Positions 37,001 to 48,800 are shown, counted from the stretch's first letter. The stretch: 64,000 nt of DNA from Asterochloris sp. CNOR1 (GCA_963969365.1 OZ017762.1:930001-994000), one strand, 5' to 3'. Notes: generated by a model from the sequence alone, not told the origin. Made by a program: numbers and translations.

Positions 37001-39634
37001 TCTGTGTCTCGAAACCACAAACAAGCAAGCCCACTGCCCCACACCTGCTTGACTGCCACCTCCCAGGCTCCCGGCAGGGCCTGTGCCTCCGCCCCACTGT
37101 CAGCTTCATCGCTGCTGCAGCTGCGCTGCAGGCTGACCGAGGCCAGCATGAACTCGGTCTTCATGGGCCTGACAGGCACCTTGGTGGCGGTCAGGCCCTG
37201 CTTCAGCCAGGCAGCGCTGCCCAGGGTGATCACTGCGGCCCCAGGGTTAGTGCAGGACCTGCAGGGGGACATCAGGGTGAACTTGCTGGCAGATGAGTGG
37301 TTGTGGATGCACCACAGACAAGAACGCCGTCAGGCGGGGAAGCACGCACGGCTTTGGTGGAGGCTGTTTGCTGCCAGCAACAGGCCAGGCCAAACTGCGG
37401 CATTTTGGGTTCCAGGCAGAGGACACAGCTGTGAGCGGTGTGCATGACACATGCCGCTTATGCTTTGGTGCAAGCATGTCTTGCTTCCCAAAGCCCAGTT
37501 GGTGACGCCGGCCTGCTGCAGCGGGCTGCTGACGACTGTAGTGAGCTTGGCAGAGCAGGACTTGCCTGACTCTCCAGGAGGCTGCCATCAGTCGGCTAAG
37601 GGATGGCCCGCTGCTGTCCACACCTGCATCAATGCACAGCCACAGCTGCATCCCCTGCAAAAGCAGAGTGTCTTCTGGCGGTGTGTGGGTGCACAATGCT
37701 GTAGTGGGGCTCGATGCAGCCCTGCAGTTTGTAGCGTTTTGGCAGCCTGAGCAGCGCCTGTGCACCTCTGCCCTGCATGCCTCTTCTGCACGCAGCTCAT
37801 CTAGAGTCCTGGAGTCCTGCACTGTCCTGCAGCCCTAGACACTCTGCGCTGTACTCCACCCATGCAGATCCTACAGCCCTAGGACTCCTGGGGCAGTATC
37901 CAGCTCAAGCTGGCATACCCTGCAGACCACTAACAGCACAGGGCCTCACCCACCCATGCTGGCATCCAAGGTCCAAGTTGGTCTGCACAGCCTGACACAA
38001 AAGATGGCCACCCCCTGAAGGGGCAGCAGCCGCTAATTCTGCGCACGCACACTGAAGCATGCAACCCACAGGTTCCCTGGTACACATCCAGAGACAGGTC
38101 CCGGACCCATACAAAGGCCCAGTCGGTTTGAACAGCCTGACCCAAACGATGGCCGCCCCCTGAAGGGGCAGCAATGGCTATTCTGCACACGTACGCTGGA
38201 GCATGCAGTGGGGTCCCCTGGTACACATCCAGAGACGGGTTGCGCACGCCCCGCTCATCTGCACCCACCAGCCCCACAGAGTTACGCACCTCCAGCAGCC
38301 CCTGCATGGCGCTACACTGAAGACATCTGATCCACAAGACTCCCTCACACTCTCAGGTGCATGTCCAGTAGCCCCACCTGCATCCAGCAGCCCCACCGAG
38401 CTGATGGTCACCCCCAGGTAAGGCAGCAGCCCGTCCAGCTGCCTCAGCAGCCCTTCCAGCTGCCTCGCCGTGCTGGCGGCCCTCTCAGGCGTGGTCCGAT
38501 CGCCGCGAGCCTGCAGATGGCAAATGGAGGCTCAGCCTGGTGTGCGTGTGGAGTGTGCTTTGGGGCTTAAATTGACATTGCATATCACTGAAGACAAGGA
38601 CACTTTGTTCGCTTTCCCCCTCTCCCTCACAGACTGCTGCTGGTGCGCTGAGTTCCCTCCAATTGCTGGCTGCTGCATCCAGAGACACAAAGCCAGTGTT
38701 ACAGCTGATGCCTGCACACAAGGCAACGCCTGTCTGCAGCCCAAAACCAAGCAATCTCACCACGTCAATGGCATTGGGTCGCTGAAAGATTGGCTGCTAG
38801 TGGATATGTAAGTGGTCAACAAAGGGAACCCAAAGGACAATGTCAGCCCTTCTTGCGACGATGGCCTGGTGCATCAGGAACTGCTTCAGGGGCAGAATGG
38901 GGATGCATTTGTGTATACGCACGAAGCCCATCTGCCACAAAGATCTGCGCTCACCGCGCCAATAGCTTGCCGCTGCAGGGCCTGCTCGAAGGTCTCAATG
39001 TCCTGCAGCACCTTGAGCGCGAGGTCCAGGGCGCCCTGCAGCGCTGTGTTGCCGCGGACAGCCTGCCGGACGCACAGGTCAATCGGCAGGCTGACCACCT
39101 GCAGGCAGGGCAGGGTCAACAATACCGCTGTCCTGAGGAGCATAAGCAGGTCGGGGCAGTATCAGACTTGCTGTAACTGCAGCGAAGGAGCCAACTGCCA
39201 TGGGCTCGGCTTGAGCCAGTTCAGAGTTGCTGGGCAGCTGGTTTGTGACCAGCATGCAGCCTGACCTTGAGCTTCATTTCGAGACTATCGCGCAGCCTCA
39301 GCACCTGCAGGTGAGAGGCAAGAGGGCACGTCATGTGACTGGTATTGGGTTCCCAAATCATGCAGTGAGCTGCCTTGCATGGTCCACCTCTTTGTCTCCC
39401 TGGAAAGAGTCTGTGATCAGTACGCTGATGTTGCTGACTGATTTGCGTGCCACAGCCTCAAAGGCTTTCTTTGCCACCTGGAAGGCACCACTTCATCTAA
39501 TACTAGCCTGTGCGTTCTGCATGTTTGCTGATCAGAGCAGCAGAGGCAGATCAGGTAGATGGCGCCCATGTCATACGCACTGTGGAGGCTGCATGAACTA
39601 TGAATGGGTTTGTTGTGAGCGCCAGCAGTGCCAT
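34081..39634 (-). CDS. Unrecognised multi-exon protein
   Basis: I do not recognise the family. Supported exons, in gene order: about 39480-39398 (KKAFEAVARKSVSNISVLIT), about 39303-39265 (LRLRDSLEMKLK), 39098-38955 (LCVRQAVRGNTALQGALDLA, then KVLQDIETFEQAL), 38510-38412 (TARQLEGLLRQLDGLLPYLG), a segment near 38310-38220 (NSVGLVGADERGVRNPSLDV), 37654-37562 (DAGVDSSGPSLSRLMAASW), about 37269-37046 (LTATKVPVRPMKTEFMLASV), 36183-36085 (HTLQMQDIIGLDW), about 35384-35325 (LGDSDMQPALVIFAVKA) and about 34591-34330 (SEQWEQLSGFEYALQLCML). The last exon probably ends at TAG 34081. The start at 39634 (ATGGCACTGCTGGC) is a guess. The protein looks mostly helical and soluble. It is divergently arranged with the CSTPP1-like gene, 76 bp away if both starts are right. 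Introns hold junction duplications at 35650-36150 and 37965-38245. Confidence 0.6.
35650..36150 (-). repeat. Three diverged copies of an exon end
   Basis: The exon 36183-36085 contains, on the plus strand, CAGTCCAGTCCAATGATGTC followed by CTGCATCTGCAGCGTG. Related blocks lie at about 35928-35962 (CAGTCCCGGCCGATGACATC, then CTGCATCTGCCACGTG) and about 35672-35700 (GTGCTGCATCTGCAGAGTG). The reading frame around the exon closes without the two copies, so they are judged intronic. Confidence 0.65.
37965..38250 (-). repeat. Tandem direct repeat of about 140 bp, two units
   Basis: Both units carry CTGGTACACATCCAGAGAC followed by GG, CCCCCTGAAGGGGCAGCA and TTCTGC(G/A)CAC. Unit 1 spans about 37965-38105 and unit 2 about 38106-38246, and they are clearly related along their full length. 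On the minus strand both read SLDVYQGT. The unit nearest the exon at 38310 is probably the original. Confidence 0.85.
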
Positions 39635-39710
39635 AGCCTTTCTGAGGAGCGGCAATGCAGCGCTGCCTGATCTAGCGTTAACAGGTCATGGTCAACTGGT
39701 TGACTCCGCC

Positions 39711-41518
39711 ATGATGGCAGCACCTGAGCATGAGATCTCAGCAGTGCTCCGACCTGTGAGCTCTGAAGGCTTCCTGAAGACTCAGCATCTGAAACATTAC
39801 TTCTGCGACCTTTGCAAGTGGGTCTCTTTCCATGCTGGCAGCAGCTATGCTGCACAAATCATCATGGCCAGGGTGATTGTGATGCTGGCACTGCCATGCA
39901 TTAACATCTGTTCTGCATTGCTGCAGGCTATACCTCACCAGCGATGGCACCCAGCCTGCTGCAGACTTTGCTCTGGAGTATTTTCAGGCCGTGCAGGCAG
40001 GGACGCATGTCATTGGCAGGCGATTTGAGATCGTGGCAGCCACACCGCACAACAGGCGCTGCTTTCTGAGGCTGGCCTGGCAGGCATTCGCGCCGCTTGC
40101 CAGAGCAGAGTGAGTCTGTTGTCCTTTGCAAGTGAGATGCATCCCTGCTTGCAGTGCGGGCAAGCTGACCCTGCATGATGTTTGCCAGCTGCACCCCCTG
40201 TGTGCCCTGCTGACTTTGCGCTTGTCTGCTCGCAGCATGGATGAGTTGACCCTGCACGACTTACACAGCCTGCTGCAGCTGGTGTGCGCAGACTGCCCCC
40301 AGCGGGTGGGCAAGTCGGCCTTCAAAGCCGCCATGCCACTCAGCAACCAGGGCCAGCTGCCACGCCTGCCCCTGGAAGCCATGTGGCTGAGCCTGGAGGT
40401 CACGTTCCTGTACGAGAAGGTGAGTGCTGCTGGTGGCAGGTCTGAATGCAGGTGGCTTCATGTGGTACCCTGCCTAGGCTGCTGCCAGTGGCTCATGCAA
40501 AGATTGTCAAGTGCATTATCAGAAGCAAGGTGTGGCGGCCTGGCTAGAGAACCATTTGCTGATGTCGATTCTTGGGGTGAGGTAGCCTTCGCATTGTGCT
40601 GCCAGGATTGTCCATGCACAATACCAATTGCTGTCAGCATGACTCTGCAAAAGCACAATGAGTGATTTGAGCCCCACATGTGAGGTGCTTTCGGGTGATG
40701 TGCATGTCCTGATGCAGGTGACTGCAGGCTGCCAGCGCAGGCAGGGATCTGAGCTGCAGTCCTGTGCCTGCAGTTCTTCTTGGAGTTGAGACAAGTTGCC
40801 TTTGAGGGAAGAAGCCACACAGGTGAGCGGTGCCGGCCTGTGCTTGCACCGGTCTGCAATTGCTTTGTTCAGCTTCTTTGGCGGTTATCTGTGTGCAAGT
40901 GCATGCATGTGCATATGCAAAGCGGTGTGCATGTTGATTCTGCATACACTACATAGCTATGTGCAACGGACTACTTGAGAGAAAGTCTCGATGCCACCTG
41001 GCCTGCAGCCAAGACAGCTGCGCAAGTGGAGACTGTGCTGCCCTCAGTGGAAGCCAGGCTCCAGCTGGCTGGGTGGCCTGTGCCACCAACAAGTATCCTG
41101 CAGGCAAGCGCAGCTGACCTGCTGGCAGTAGCTGCTCGGCATGCCAACCACAGCTGTGGGGTGCCTGGCACGCAGCATTCTTGAGTGTGCTTTGTTACTG
41201 CAAGCTTGCATGCTGCCGGTGCACTCAGGTCAGGCTTGTCAGTGGCCCTGTACTCTGCCTCTGCAGGACTGCATGCAGTCTGCAGCCAAGCAGCTTAAGG
41301 ATGGCAGCTTCCATTTTGATGGTCTGGTCAGGGTCCTGTGCAGCAGTCCAGTAATGAAAAAGGTGTTGAGGGAGGAAGACACAGCATTCCAGCAGCAGCA
41401 GCAGCACACGCTGCGCATGCAGGGCAGGCAGGCCAAGCCAGAACCAGCACAGCCTGCAGCGCTATCAGCACTTGACAGGCCACGTCAGGAAGAGATAGTG
41501 GCTGTCGTAGTCAGCTGA
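39711..41518 (+). CDS. CSTPP1/C11orf49-like tubulin polyglutamylase-complex regulator
   Basis: Six exons (39711-39817, 39927-40109, 40236-40419, 40774-40822, 41009-41103, 41267-41518) give 289 residues in one frame. The signature is FALEYFQAVQAGTHVIGRRF, then ATPHNRRCFLRLAWQAF, followed by LTLHDLHSLLQLVCADCPQR and a helical segment ending FLELRQVAFEG. This order and the TPHNR motif match what I know of human C11orf49/CSTPP1 (331 aa). That protein is associated with centriolar satellites and the tubulin polyglutamylase complex, which modifies ciliary and centriolar tubulin. The C-terminus has a short polyglutamine (QQQQQ) from a CAG run. Exon 5 ends with a GC donor (CTGCAG/GCAAGC); using it keeps the frame into exon 6. 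Two adjacent ATGs (39711, 39714) could start the protein. Confidence 0.7.
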
Positions 41519-41720
41519 CTGTTGGCCATAATGAGTTCTGTTATCATCAGATTCTCCAGCTGGATGCAGTACCTGAGATGCTTTGAGAGCAGACCGCATC
41601 ACATGTACACTTGAGATCAATGTCTGGGCTGAAGATGGCAGACACGGGTGCAGTGGAAGCAGCAGACATACATTGCATTACAACCTTGCACTGACATGCA
41701 TTGACGATCTGATCATGCTA

Positions 41721-43629
41721 TCACAGCTTGGCCTGCTGCTGCTGCGCCTTCACAAAGGACTTCAGAGTCTCCAGAGAGGCCCCTTCTAGCTTAGGAATGA
41801 CATGCCCTGCAGCATGACCCAATTGAGCTCAGGCTTGCCTCAAGCTCAACTCAGATGTGAGGCAGTGGCAGTAAGACCTGCCTTTGGGATGCCTGATGAT
41901 GACCGGGTTCTCATATCGTGTCAACAGAAACTCGCTCATGGGCTTGACATAGTCCTGCATTTGAATGAAAGCTGCACGCTACATAGGATTGCCCTTGAAG
42001 AGCCGAGAGTATTTAGCCATGCTGCCAGTTCTGTCTGCTAGCTACTTGCAGGAGTCTCTGCCCTCAGCTGCCAAGCAGTGCACCCCTTGAGGCAAGCACC
42101 TCTCACCTTCTCGCCTATGATGTGGATGGACGGTGTGTCAATGTGCTGCTCATAGATGTGCCTGAGGTGCACGTCACGATTGAGGGCGCCAGCAAAAAAT
42201 ATACAGAACTTGAATTGCGGTTCATCCTGCAGGAGCCAGGCGAAGCCAAATAAGGGTGCAACAGCAACCTAGCGGTTCCCCGTGCGCGCAGGAGCACTTC
42301 AAGTCAGTGCTGCCATACCCCGGCATGCCTAGACTGCTTGGCAGGGCGCCTGCCTGCAGGCGAGTTGGGAGCTGCCTGCTCAACTGGAGAGCTCACCTGC
42401 AGCATCCTGCCCTGGCGCTGCAGTGCCACCACAGTGGATGCGCACGCTGCCCCCTGCAGCCATGGCACCTCCTCACATTGATGCAGCTCAGCTCATGGCA
42501 GCCTGCTCGTGAGACTGCTGCCTGACAAGAGCAGCACAAATGGTAGACTGACTGTGATATGTAGGCCCCAGACCAAAAATGTGCTGCAAAGCATGTCTAA
42601 ACATGAGCGGCGCGAGGCACATTACAGTTTAAAAAGGGTGACTTATGCGGAGCCACCTCTCACCAACCAATACTGACCTGAGAGAATCCCATGATGCCAT
42701 TAAATGGGCCCAGCTCCTTAATCTTCTTGCCAAGGTAGGCAGCTGTGCGGTCCCAGCCCATGTACACAATCCTCTGCCTCTCCTCATCCTGAAGGCATCC
42801 TCGGGCAGCATGTGGGTGCCAAATGAAGCGAGCCAGGCTTGCAAGTGGCATACATCAGGCTGTCAATCGACTGCCAGAGGCAGCGTGTCAGTCCTGCCCT
42901 TTCAAGTGCCACATGACAGGCGGATCTTGGGGCAGCCGGCACACTTCCAAGTGCAGCTTACAGGTCCCAACCTACGAACAAAGCAGGCATTGCAGTAAGC
43001 CACAGGCAGTCTTAGGATAGCCCTAGCCTCTGTGACATGCAGCTTGCAGGCCCTGCCATTGCCAGAGAGCTGACACACTGCGTGCTTTCAGACTTGTGTG
43101 CAGGGAGGCTGCTGTAGGGAGTCTGTGGTGCTATTGACCCCGCCAGATGGTAGCTATGTTCTGCCAAACATGGCGCAGAGGTTGCTGCATGTGGCTCAGC
43201 ACAAGCTGGTGCAGAGCGCAGTGGCTGACCTGCTGTGCGCTCCACCACTCTTTGTAAGGGCCCTGCAGGCACGACATCAGTGGGTCCCACAGGGCTCAGC
43301 TATACTTGCCAGCCAACATATGGCTTTGCTGCCAGTCCCTCTGTGAAGGCTGCACCTGAAAGAATGGCTTCACGTCCTCTGGCGGTGGTCCAGAAGCATC
43401 ATTGGGAGCATCCACATATGTAATCTCTACCATATCAGCAAGAGCTTTGTCCAGGCCTGCCCGCCTCATCTGCGGCGTGAATCACGGACATGTGAGGCTA
43501 AGCAGTGAGGCGGCTGCTTCCCTTATCATAGCCATGGAGCACAGCACGAACCTGCTCAATAAAGATGGATCCGCTGGTGCGCCAGCTGTGCAGGGCAAGG
43601 ATGCGCAGCTTGCCCCCAGCCTCTGGCAT
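41721..43629 (-). CDS. FSH1-family serine hydrolase
   Basis: Seven exons (43629-43552, 43469-43356, 42788-42678, 42453-42397, 42226-42107, 41954-41882, 41806-41721) sum to 639 nt, i.e. 212 residues, close to FSH1/OVCA2 family size. Motifs in order: KLRILALHSWRTSGSIF, VEITYVDAPND, ELGPFNGIMGFSQGAACAS with the nucleophile Ser in GFSQG, FKFCIFFAGAL, TPSIHIIGEK and RHPKGHVIPKL with the catalytic His. The acidic residue probably lies in the DYVKPMSEF region. The family contains alpha/beta-hydrolases acting on short esters; the natural substrate here is unknown. The His motif is only formed if intron 6 uses a GC donor (CCCAAAG/GCAGGT); the nearby GT gives an early stop. The gene converges on the CSTPP1-like gene, with about 200 bp between stops. 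Confidence 0.9.
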
Positions 43630-44313
43630 GCTCGACCTGACACACAATCTGGACTTGCTGCGGCTTGTCTGGTGCACTGCTGTGCTGAGTCTGCTCTGAT
43701 GCAATGAATGTGTTGTGTGGCCTTTCAACGGCAGGTGTTGCAGCTCCAGCACGGGCTTAGTGCGTAGGTCTGCATGCACATAGCACACAGAAACAAGCCA
43801 TGGCTCCTGGCAGTGAAACAGGAGCTCACAGGCAGATGATTGCAGGCACACTGGTAACAGTCGGATACTGCACAGGCACTGCTGCATAAGGGCTACATGA
43901 GGCCTGCCAGCAATTGCATACAATTGTGCTCTGAAAGGTGCTGGCGGGAAGCAGCACTTCAAGCATGACAGTAGAAGCCTGCTGATGAGTCTGGCACCAG
44001 CAGTGCAGCCAGAGAAGATTGGCAGCATGCCATGGCAGTCACGCACAGTAAACCAGATGAGGCTGGGGTTGCGTGCTGAGATCCTCTCACATTTGAGCCT
44101 CCTGATGTCGCTCAGCGAACCTCTTAGGCAGCAGCTCCTCTCTCCTCGAGTGCTGAATCGGATAGGTGACTAATTTCACTAGACTCCGCCATGTGATTCC
44201 GAGACAGGACTTGCCGCTGCAAGGTATCTGGCTGCACGCAGTGCTGCTGCCACACTGCAAGCCCTGTAACGTTACACTGCAAACCTTGACCTGCAGGCTG
44301 GCTGCAGCCTGGA

Positions 44314-45117
44314 ATGGGCTCAGGAACGCTTTGCCAGCACAGGCTGCGGAGCAGTGACAACAGCTTAGATTCAAATACAGAGCAAGAAGAGCTCTCGTGC
44401 AGCATGCCATCACAGCTGAAAAACCAATTGAGGGGCACAGCACATCAGCGGCTCGTGGCAAAGCTCACAGCCAAGCAGCAAAGGAGGCCACAGTCTGCTG
44501 TGCTCATTGGGGCAGCTGCCACAGCAAGCCTCTCTGGTCACTCAGCCGGGCCAGTAAGCGGCACAGGTGGCACGCTCAGGCATCACAGCTACAGGGCCAG
44601 CAGCAGCATCAGGCTGCCAAGGACCCAGCACGCAGGCCTCAGCCATAGCCTGGTGCAGCCTGGCAGCATGCCACATGTCAGCACAGGCAGCCGTTCTTTT
44701 TACAAGCCTCCTCAATTGGACGTGGCCAGCAGGCTGCGCCGTTCAGGTGGTTGTCTAGGCAATGCTGGTGGCAGTCCAGCAGTTTTGATTGGGGCAGCCG
44801 CCGGCGAGGGCAGAGTCTTGCAGGGCTCTGGCGGCTGGACACAGACTGCCCTGATTGGAGCAGCTGCAGTTGCAGAGGAGGGACCTAAGGAGCAGTCTAC
44901 AGGCTGGAATGCAGTGACAGGCTGCCTGCCTGTGAGGGTGCACCCTCAAGAGTCCCGCAGGCAGCGGGTGCAGCACCATGCCCTGCTGGTGACTGCTGAG
45001 CTGCGGCATAGGGCTGAGAGGTGGGCAGGGCCAGAAGGGTGCAGTACTGTCCCATGTGCTCTTGAGAATGCATCACACCCAGTTGCTGGTTGGTACTTTT
45101 GCTCCTGGCAAGGATGA
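44314..45117 (+). CDS. Hypothetical low-complexity protein, uncertain
   Basis: An 800-bp open frame lies in the gap between the hydrolase start (43629) and the MRS2 start (45872). It is rich in Ser, Gly, Ala, Gln and Arg and contains three spaced copies of (V)LIGAAA near residues 64, 157 and 180. A possible upstream exon is at 43985-44170 (LRAEILSHLSLLMSL, then EPLRQQL). A possible downstream continuation is at about 45450-45581. Phases between these pieces do not close clearly. It may be a real fast-evolving gene or chance open sequence in a G/C-rich region. No homologue is recognised. The rest of 43630-45871 shows nothing else I can support. Confidence 0.35.
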   Translation: MGSGTLCQHRLRSSDNSLDSNTEQEELSCSMPSQLKNQLRGTAHQRLVAKLTAKQQRRPQSAVLIGAAATASLSGHSAGPVSGTGGTLRHHSYRASSSIRLPRTQHAGLSHSLVQPGSMPHVSTGSRSFYKPPQLDVASRLRRSGGCLGNAGGSPAVLIGAAAGEGRVLQGSGGWTQTALIGAAAVAEEGPKEQSTGWNAVTGCLPVRVHPQESRRQRVQHHALLVTAELRHRAERWAGPEGCSTVPCALENASHPVAGWYFCSWQG

Positions 45118-45871
45118 CCCTGCTAGATGCCTGCTCGCACCAGACGTTACCTCTCTTGCACCTGAGTCACGCTTCACAATACCTGGTCTGATGCAGGGGT
45201 CTGCTGCTGGCGAGGCATGCAGCTCCGCTAAGCATGCAGCAACGTCAACATCACCAGACAGCCTGCCTGAGTCGGTACAAGGCGGCCCGGCAGCACAGTC
45301 GGTGCCCGGCCCTGGAGCCTTGCCCCTCGTACTGCGTGCAGCCCTGCAATACAGCTGACTGGCAGTTCTGCCGTCCCAGCTGCACCTGCTGCATGCTGGA
45401 CGGTCATCATCAGCCAGGCAGCAGCTTTTCACCCAACAGGCCAGTCATTGGCCATGCAGAAGGCTGTGCAGCCCTTGTGCACTGGCAGATGCAGAGGCGC
45501 CCTGCCAGGAAGAACCGGCTCTGCAGCAATACTTTCAGCAGACAGATGCAGGCACGGCAGCATGCAGGTGAGGATTTCTAGAGCATGACTCAAGTTGCTT
45601 GGCACTGCAGTCACTTAAACTATCTAGGCTGACAGCTGTGTATTCTGCTGCAGGGGTGGCGCCCAATCATTAGCCAGTGCATCGAGGATAATGTCCATTG
45701 TTATGCACATCCTGCACGTCCAGTCCTTCATCAGTATGCTTTAGGTCACCTTTGATGGATCATGACAAAGAAAGCAAGTGGGCCATGCAACTGAGCAAGC
45801 TAGAGCCCCGAATGTACACCTGATGTTATCTTGGGACGCCCAGACATAGGCAACACTGACCTGTGCCAGGC

Positions 45872-48800
45872 ATGGCGGAGATTCGCCTGTTGGCCTCGGA
45901 TGGTCACTCAGATGGCGGGACACTTACACCAGGCGCTGCAAAAGGTGATGAGGCAGTGCTGCCGATGCAAATGCTGACAATGTGCCATGAACATGAGCAG
46001 CTAAATGTTAGTCCTTCTGCTGCAGGAATCAGCAAACCCCGCTTTGGCAATGTCACGGCTAGCAGGAAATGGCTACGCGTGGATGACAGCGGCATCATTA
46101 ACTATATCACAGTGAGCTGCATGAGAAGCAGCTCACAGGCTTGGCTCTGCAGACATGACTTAGCAGGGGGCCACCCTCATACTGGTTCAATGCTCTAAAA
46201 GTTGCAAACCCATGTCTGCCCTGGCTTCAGTTGGCCTGGCTGCTGACAGCTGATTCCTCTGAGCTGAATCAGGGATTGAGTACCGCCCCAAATTGCCCTG
46301 CTGTGTCCTGGCCTGCATACACAGGACACAGCTGGGAGCCTTGCTAACAGCAGCGGCTTCTGCATGCTGTAGGCTGACAAGCACAGCCTGGTGGAGACGC
46401 TGAACATCCCATACCGGGACCTGAGGATCCTGGACCCTCTGGTGAGGCACTCATCTGTTCATTGCCGGCCTGCTGCTGCTCACAGAAAGAGTCGCCTGTC
46501 ATTGCCAGCCGCTGTGGGATCAGCCAGACAGCACAGCAGCATAGGCGATGCAGCAGCTGCAGGTGCTGCACGTCTTGTCAGACAGCTGCCTGATCCTCAG
46601 ACCGGCCACATCACGTCTGTCTCCATCGCGCACAGGCATTCTGCTGCTGAACATCCAGTAGAGTGTGTTGCAATGTGCTGCCCGAAAGCACTGGCCACCT
46701 GTGCAGCATCGCCACCTTATCACGGCTGCATGGGCTGCACGCCACTTCGAACAGCTGCCTGCTGAGGCTGCCACAGCCTAATATACTTCATCACGCATGA
46801 GCCCCTTATGCTTTACATGCACAGGTCAAGAATCATTGCCCTGCCTGCAATCAGTGGCGACATGATGATGCTGTTATTGCAGGTACTTGTTCTGCAACCC
46901 TCAGGACGCTCATGCAGTCCCAGTGCTGGCCAGATTGATTGCCTGCCAGCTGGTATCAAGGGAGCACGCTAATGGACAGGAGCGCCCCAAGACTGGACGT
47001 GTGTCTGTTACCAACAATGCTGGCCTCTGCGCTGCCTTCAGGTGCCCATGCCCTACCCCACAGCCATCTTCATTCGGGAGAAGGCGCTGGTGGTCAACCT
47101 GGAGAGCATCCGCCTGATCATCTGCCAGGATGAGGTGCTGGTGCTCAGCGTGCCCTCAGCCCAGCAGCCGCAGACGCCTGCTTTTCCCACGCCAGATCAT
47201 GCCTTTGTCAAGTGAGTCTGCAGGCAACTCCAGGCTTGCACACAACTTCTGCCTATAGGCTTGCCCTCAGCTCAGCAGTCGCAGATGCTGGTTTTCCCCA
47301 TGGCCCACAATGCTGTTGTCAGGCAAGTCTCCAGGCACATTAGGACTGCGATCATGGATTCTGCTGATGGGCATGCCCTCTGCTCAGCAGCTCATGCTGA
47401 TATGCCTTCTCCACGCGCGACCATGCCTCTGTCAGGTGAGCTTGGCATGACTGTTGTGGGGGGTTGTTGGCAGAGGGCACCTCTGCCCAGCCACCACAGG
47501 CTTCCTGCTACACATGCATTGGTCACCCCTCAAGATTGTGTCCCGTGGTTAAAAGCACTGCTGTTCATGCAAGTATCCATTGCTTGGCCACGATGGCATC
47601 ACTATCAGGATTCCAAGTGTCGAATCCTTCTGCTGGGCCCGCCAGACCAGGTCTCCCTTGGCCAGCACCCTGCCATTTGCAGCTGCTCTAACGATACAGC
47701 CTGTATGCTTGGGCTCGTCAACAGGGTTGGCAATGCCATTTACAAATTTGCAAATGAGGACAGCTGCCCTTTGTGAAGCGTCACCCACAGCTTGGCCCCT
47801 GGTCTCATGCAATGGTCGAACAGAGTCAGCCAGGCTGGCCTGCCCTGGCCACTGCACAGCTTGCTAAGAAGCTTATAACAATTCCACTGCTCTGATGCCC
47901 TCATGTCGATTGGGTCGAGCACCACATCTTGGTCATAAGCCAGCACTGCTGAGCCTGCCAAACGTGCCAGGTCCCACACACTGCCCCCCTGGGAGATGCC
48001 ACGTAAGCAAGGAAACTTGCTCGTGTCACCCTCATGCAAGCCACTGTCAAAAACAAATGTCTTGCATTCCATGCAGGGAGCTGGTCAACCGTGTCAGTCA
48101 GGCCAGCCTGCCCATGGTCAGCAATCACAACCTGCATGTGGACCAGACGCTGCCCTTCGAGCTGAAGGCGCTGGAGGCGGCGTTGGCTGCCGGGATGAAG
48201 CTGCTGGACATAGAGACGGGGGCTCTGGAGGGCAGGCTGCAGCCCTCGCTGGACAGGCTGTCAGTCAGGGTGAGCAGGGGCCACGATGTGGCTACACAGG
48301 CTGTGCACCTGATGCATGCCGTACTGTGTCTTAGGCGACCGGTGACAATGCCTGGACAGCTTCCTTGGCTGCTGGGTCAGGCCGCGGAGAAAGACATGGG
48401 GGTGGTGTGGGGGAAGCTGCAGCCCTCACTGGAACGCATGTCAGTCAGGATGAGGGGGATCAGGGCTAGGTTGTGCAGGAGTGGGTTTCCATTGAGAGGC
48501 ACGCCTGGGAAGGAAGGAGGCCAGGTACTGCATGCAGAGACGAGGGCGCAGGAAAGACATCTGCAACCCTTGCTGGACAGGCTCCGAACATCAGGAACTG
48601 ATGGGGAAAGGGGGGTCAGGCCAACCCAGGGGAGCCGTTTGAGCGGAGGGCAGTGCACAACCAGGGCCTTGTAGCTGCTGACTGCTGCTCAATGCTGGCA
48701 ATGGGCAGCGGGCTGGATGGACTGGAGGCTAGGGCCTTGCTGGAATGACTGTCTCGGCATGTTTTCATGATTACCCTGCAGCTCAGGGCCATGCTGCACT

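Noticed and set aside
46520-46770. Extra exon in the MRS2 intron 46442-47041
   Set aside because: Open frames here show no family similarity and exons 3 and 4 are already in phase.
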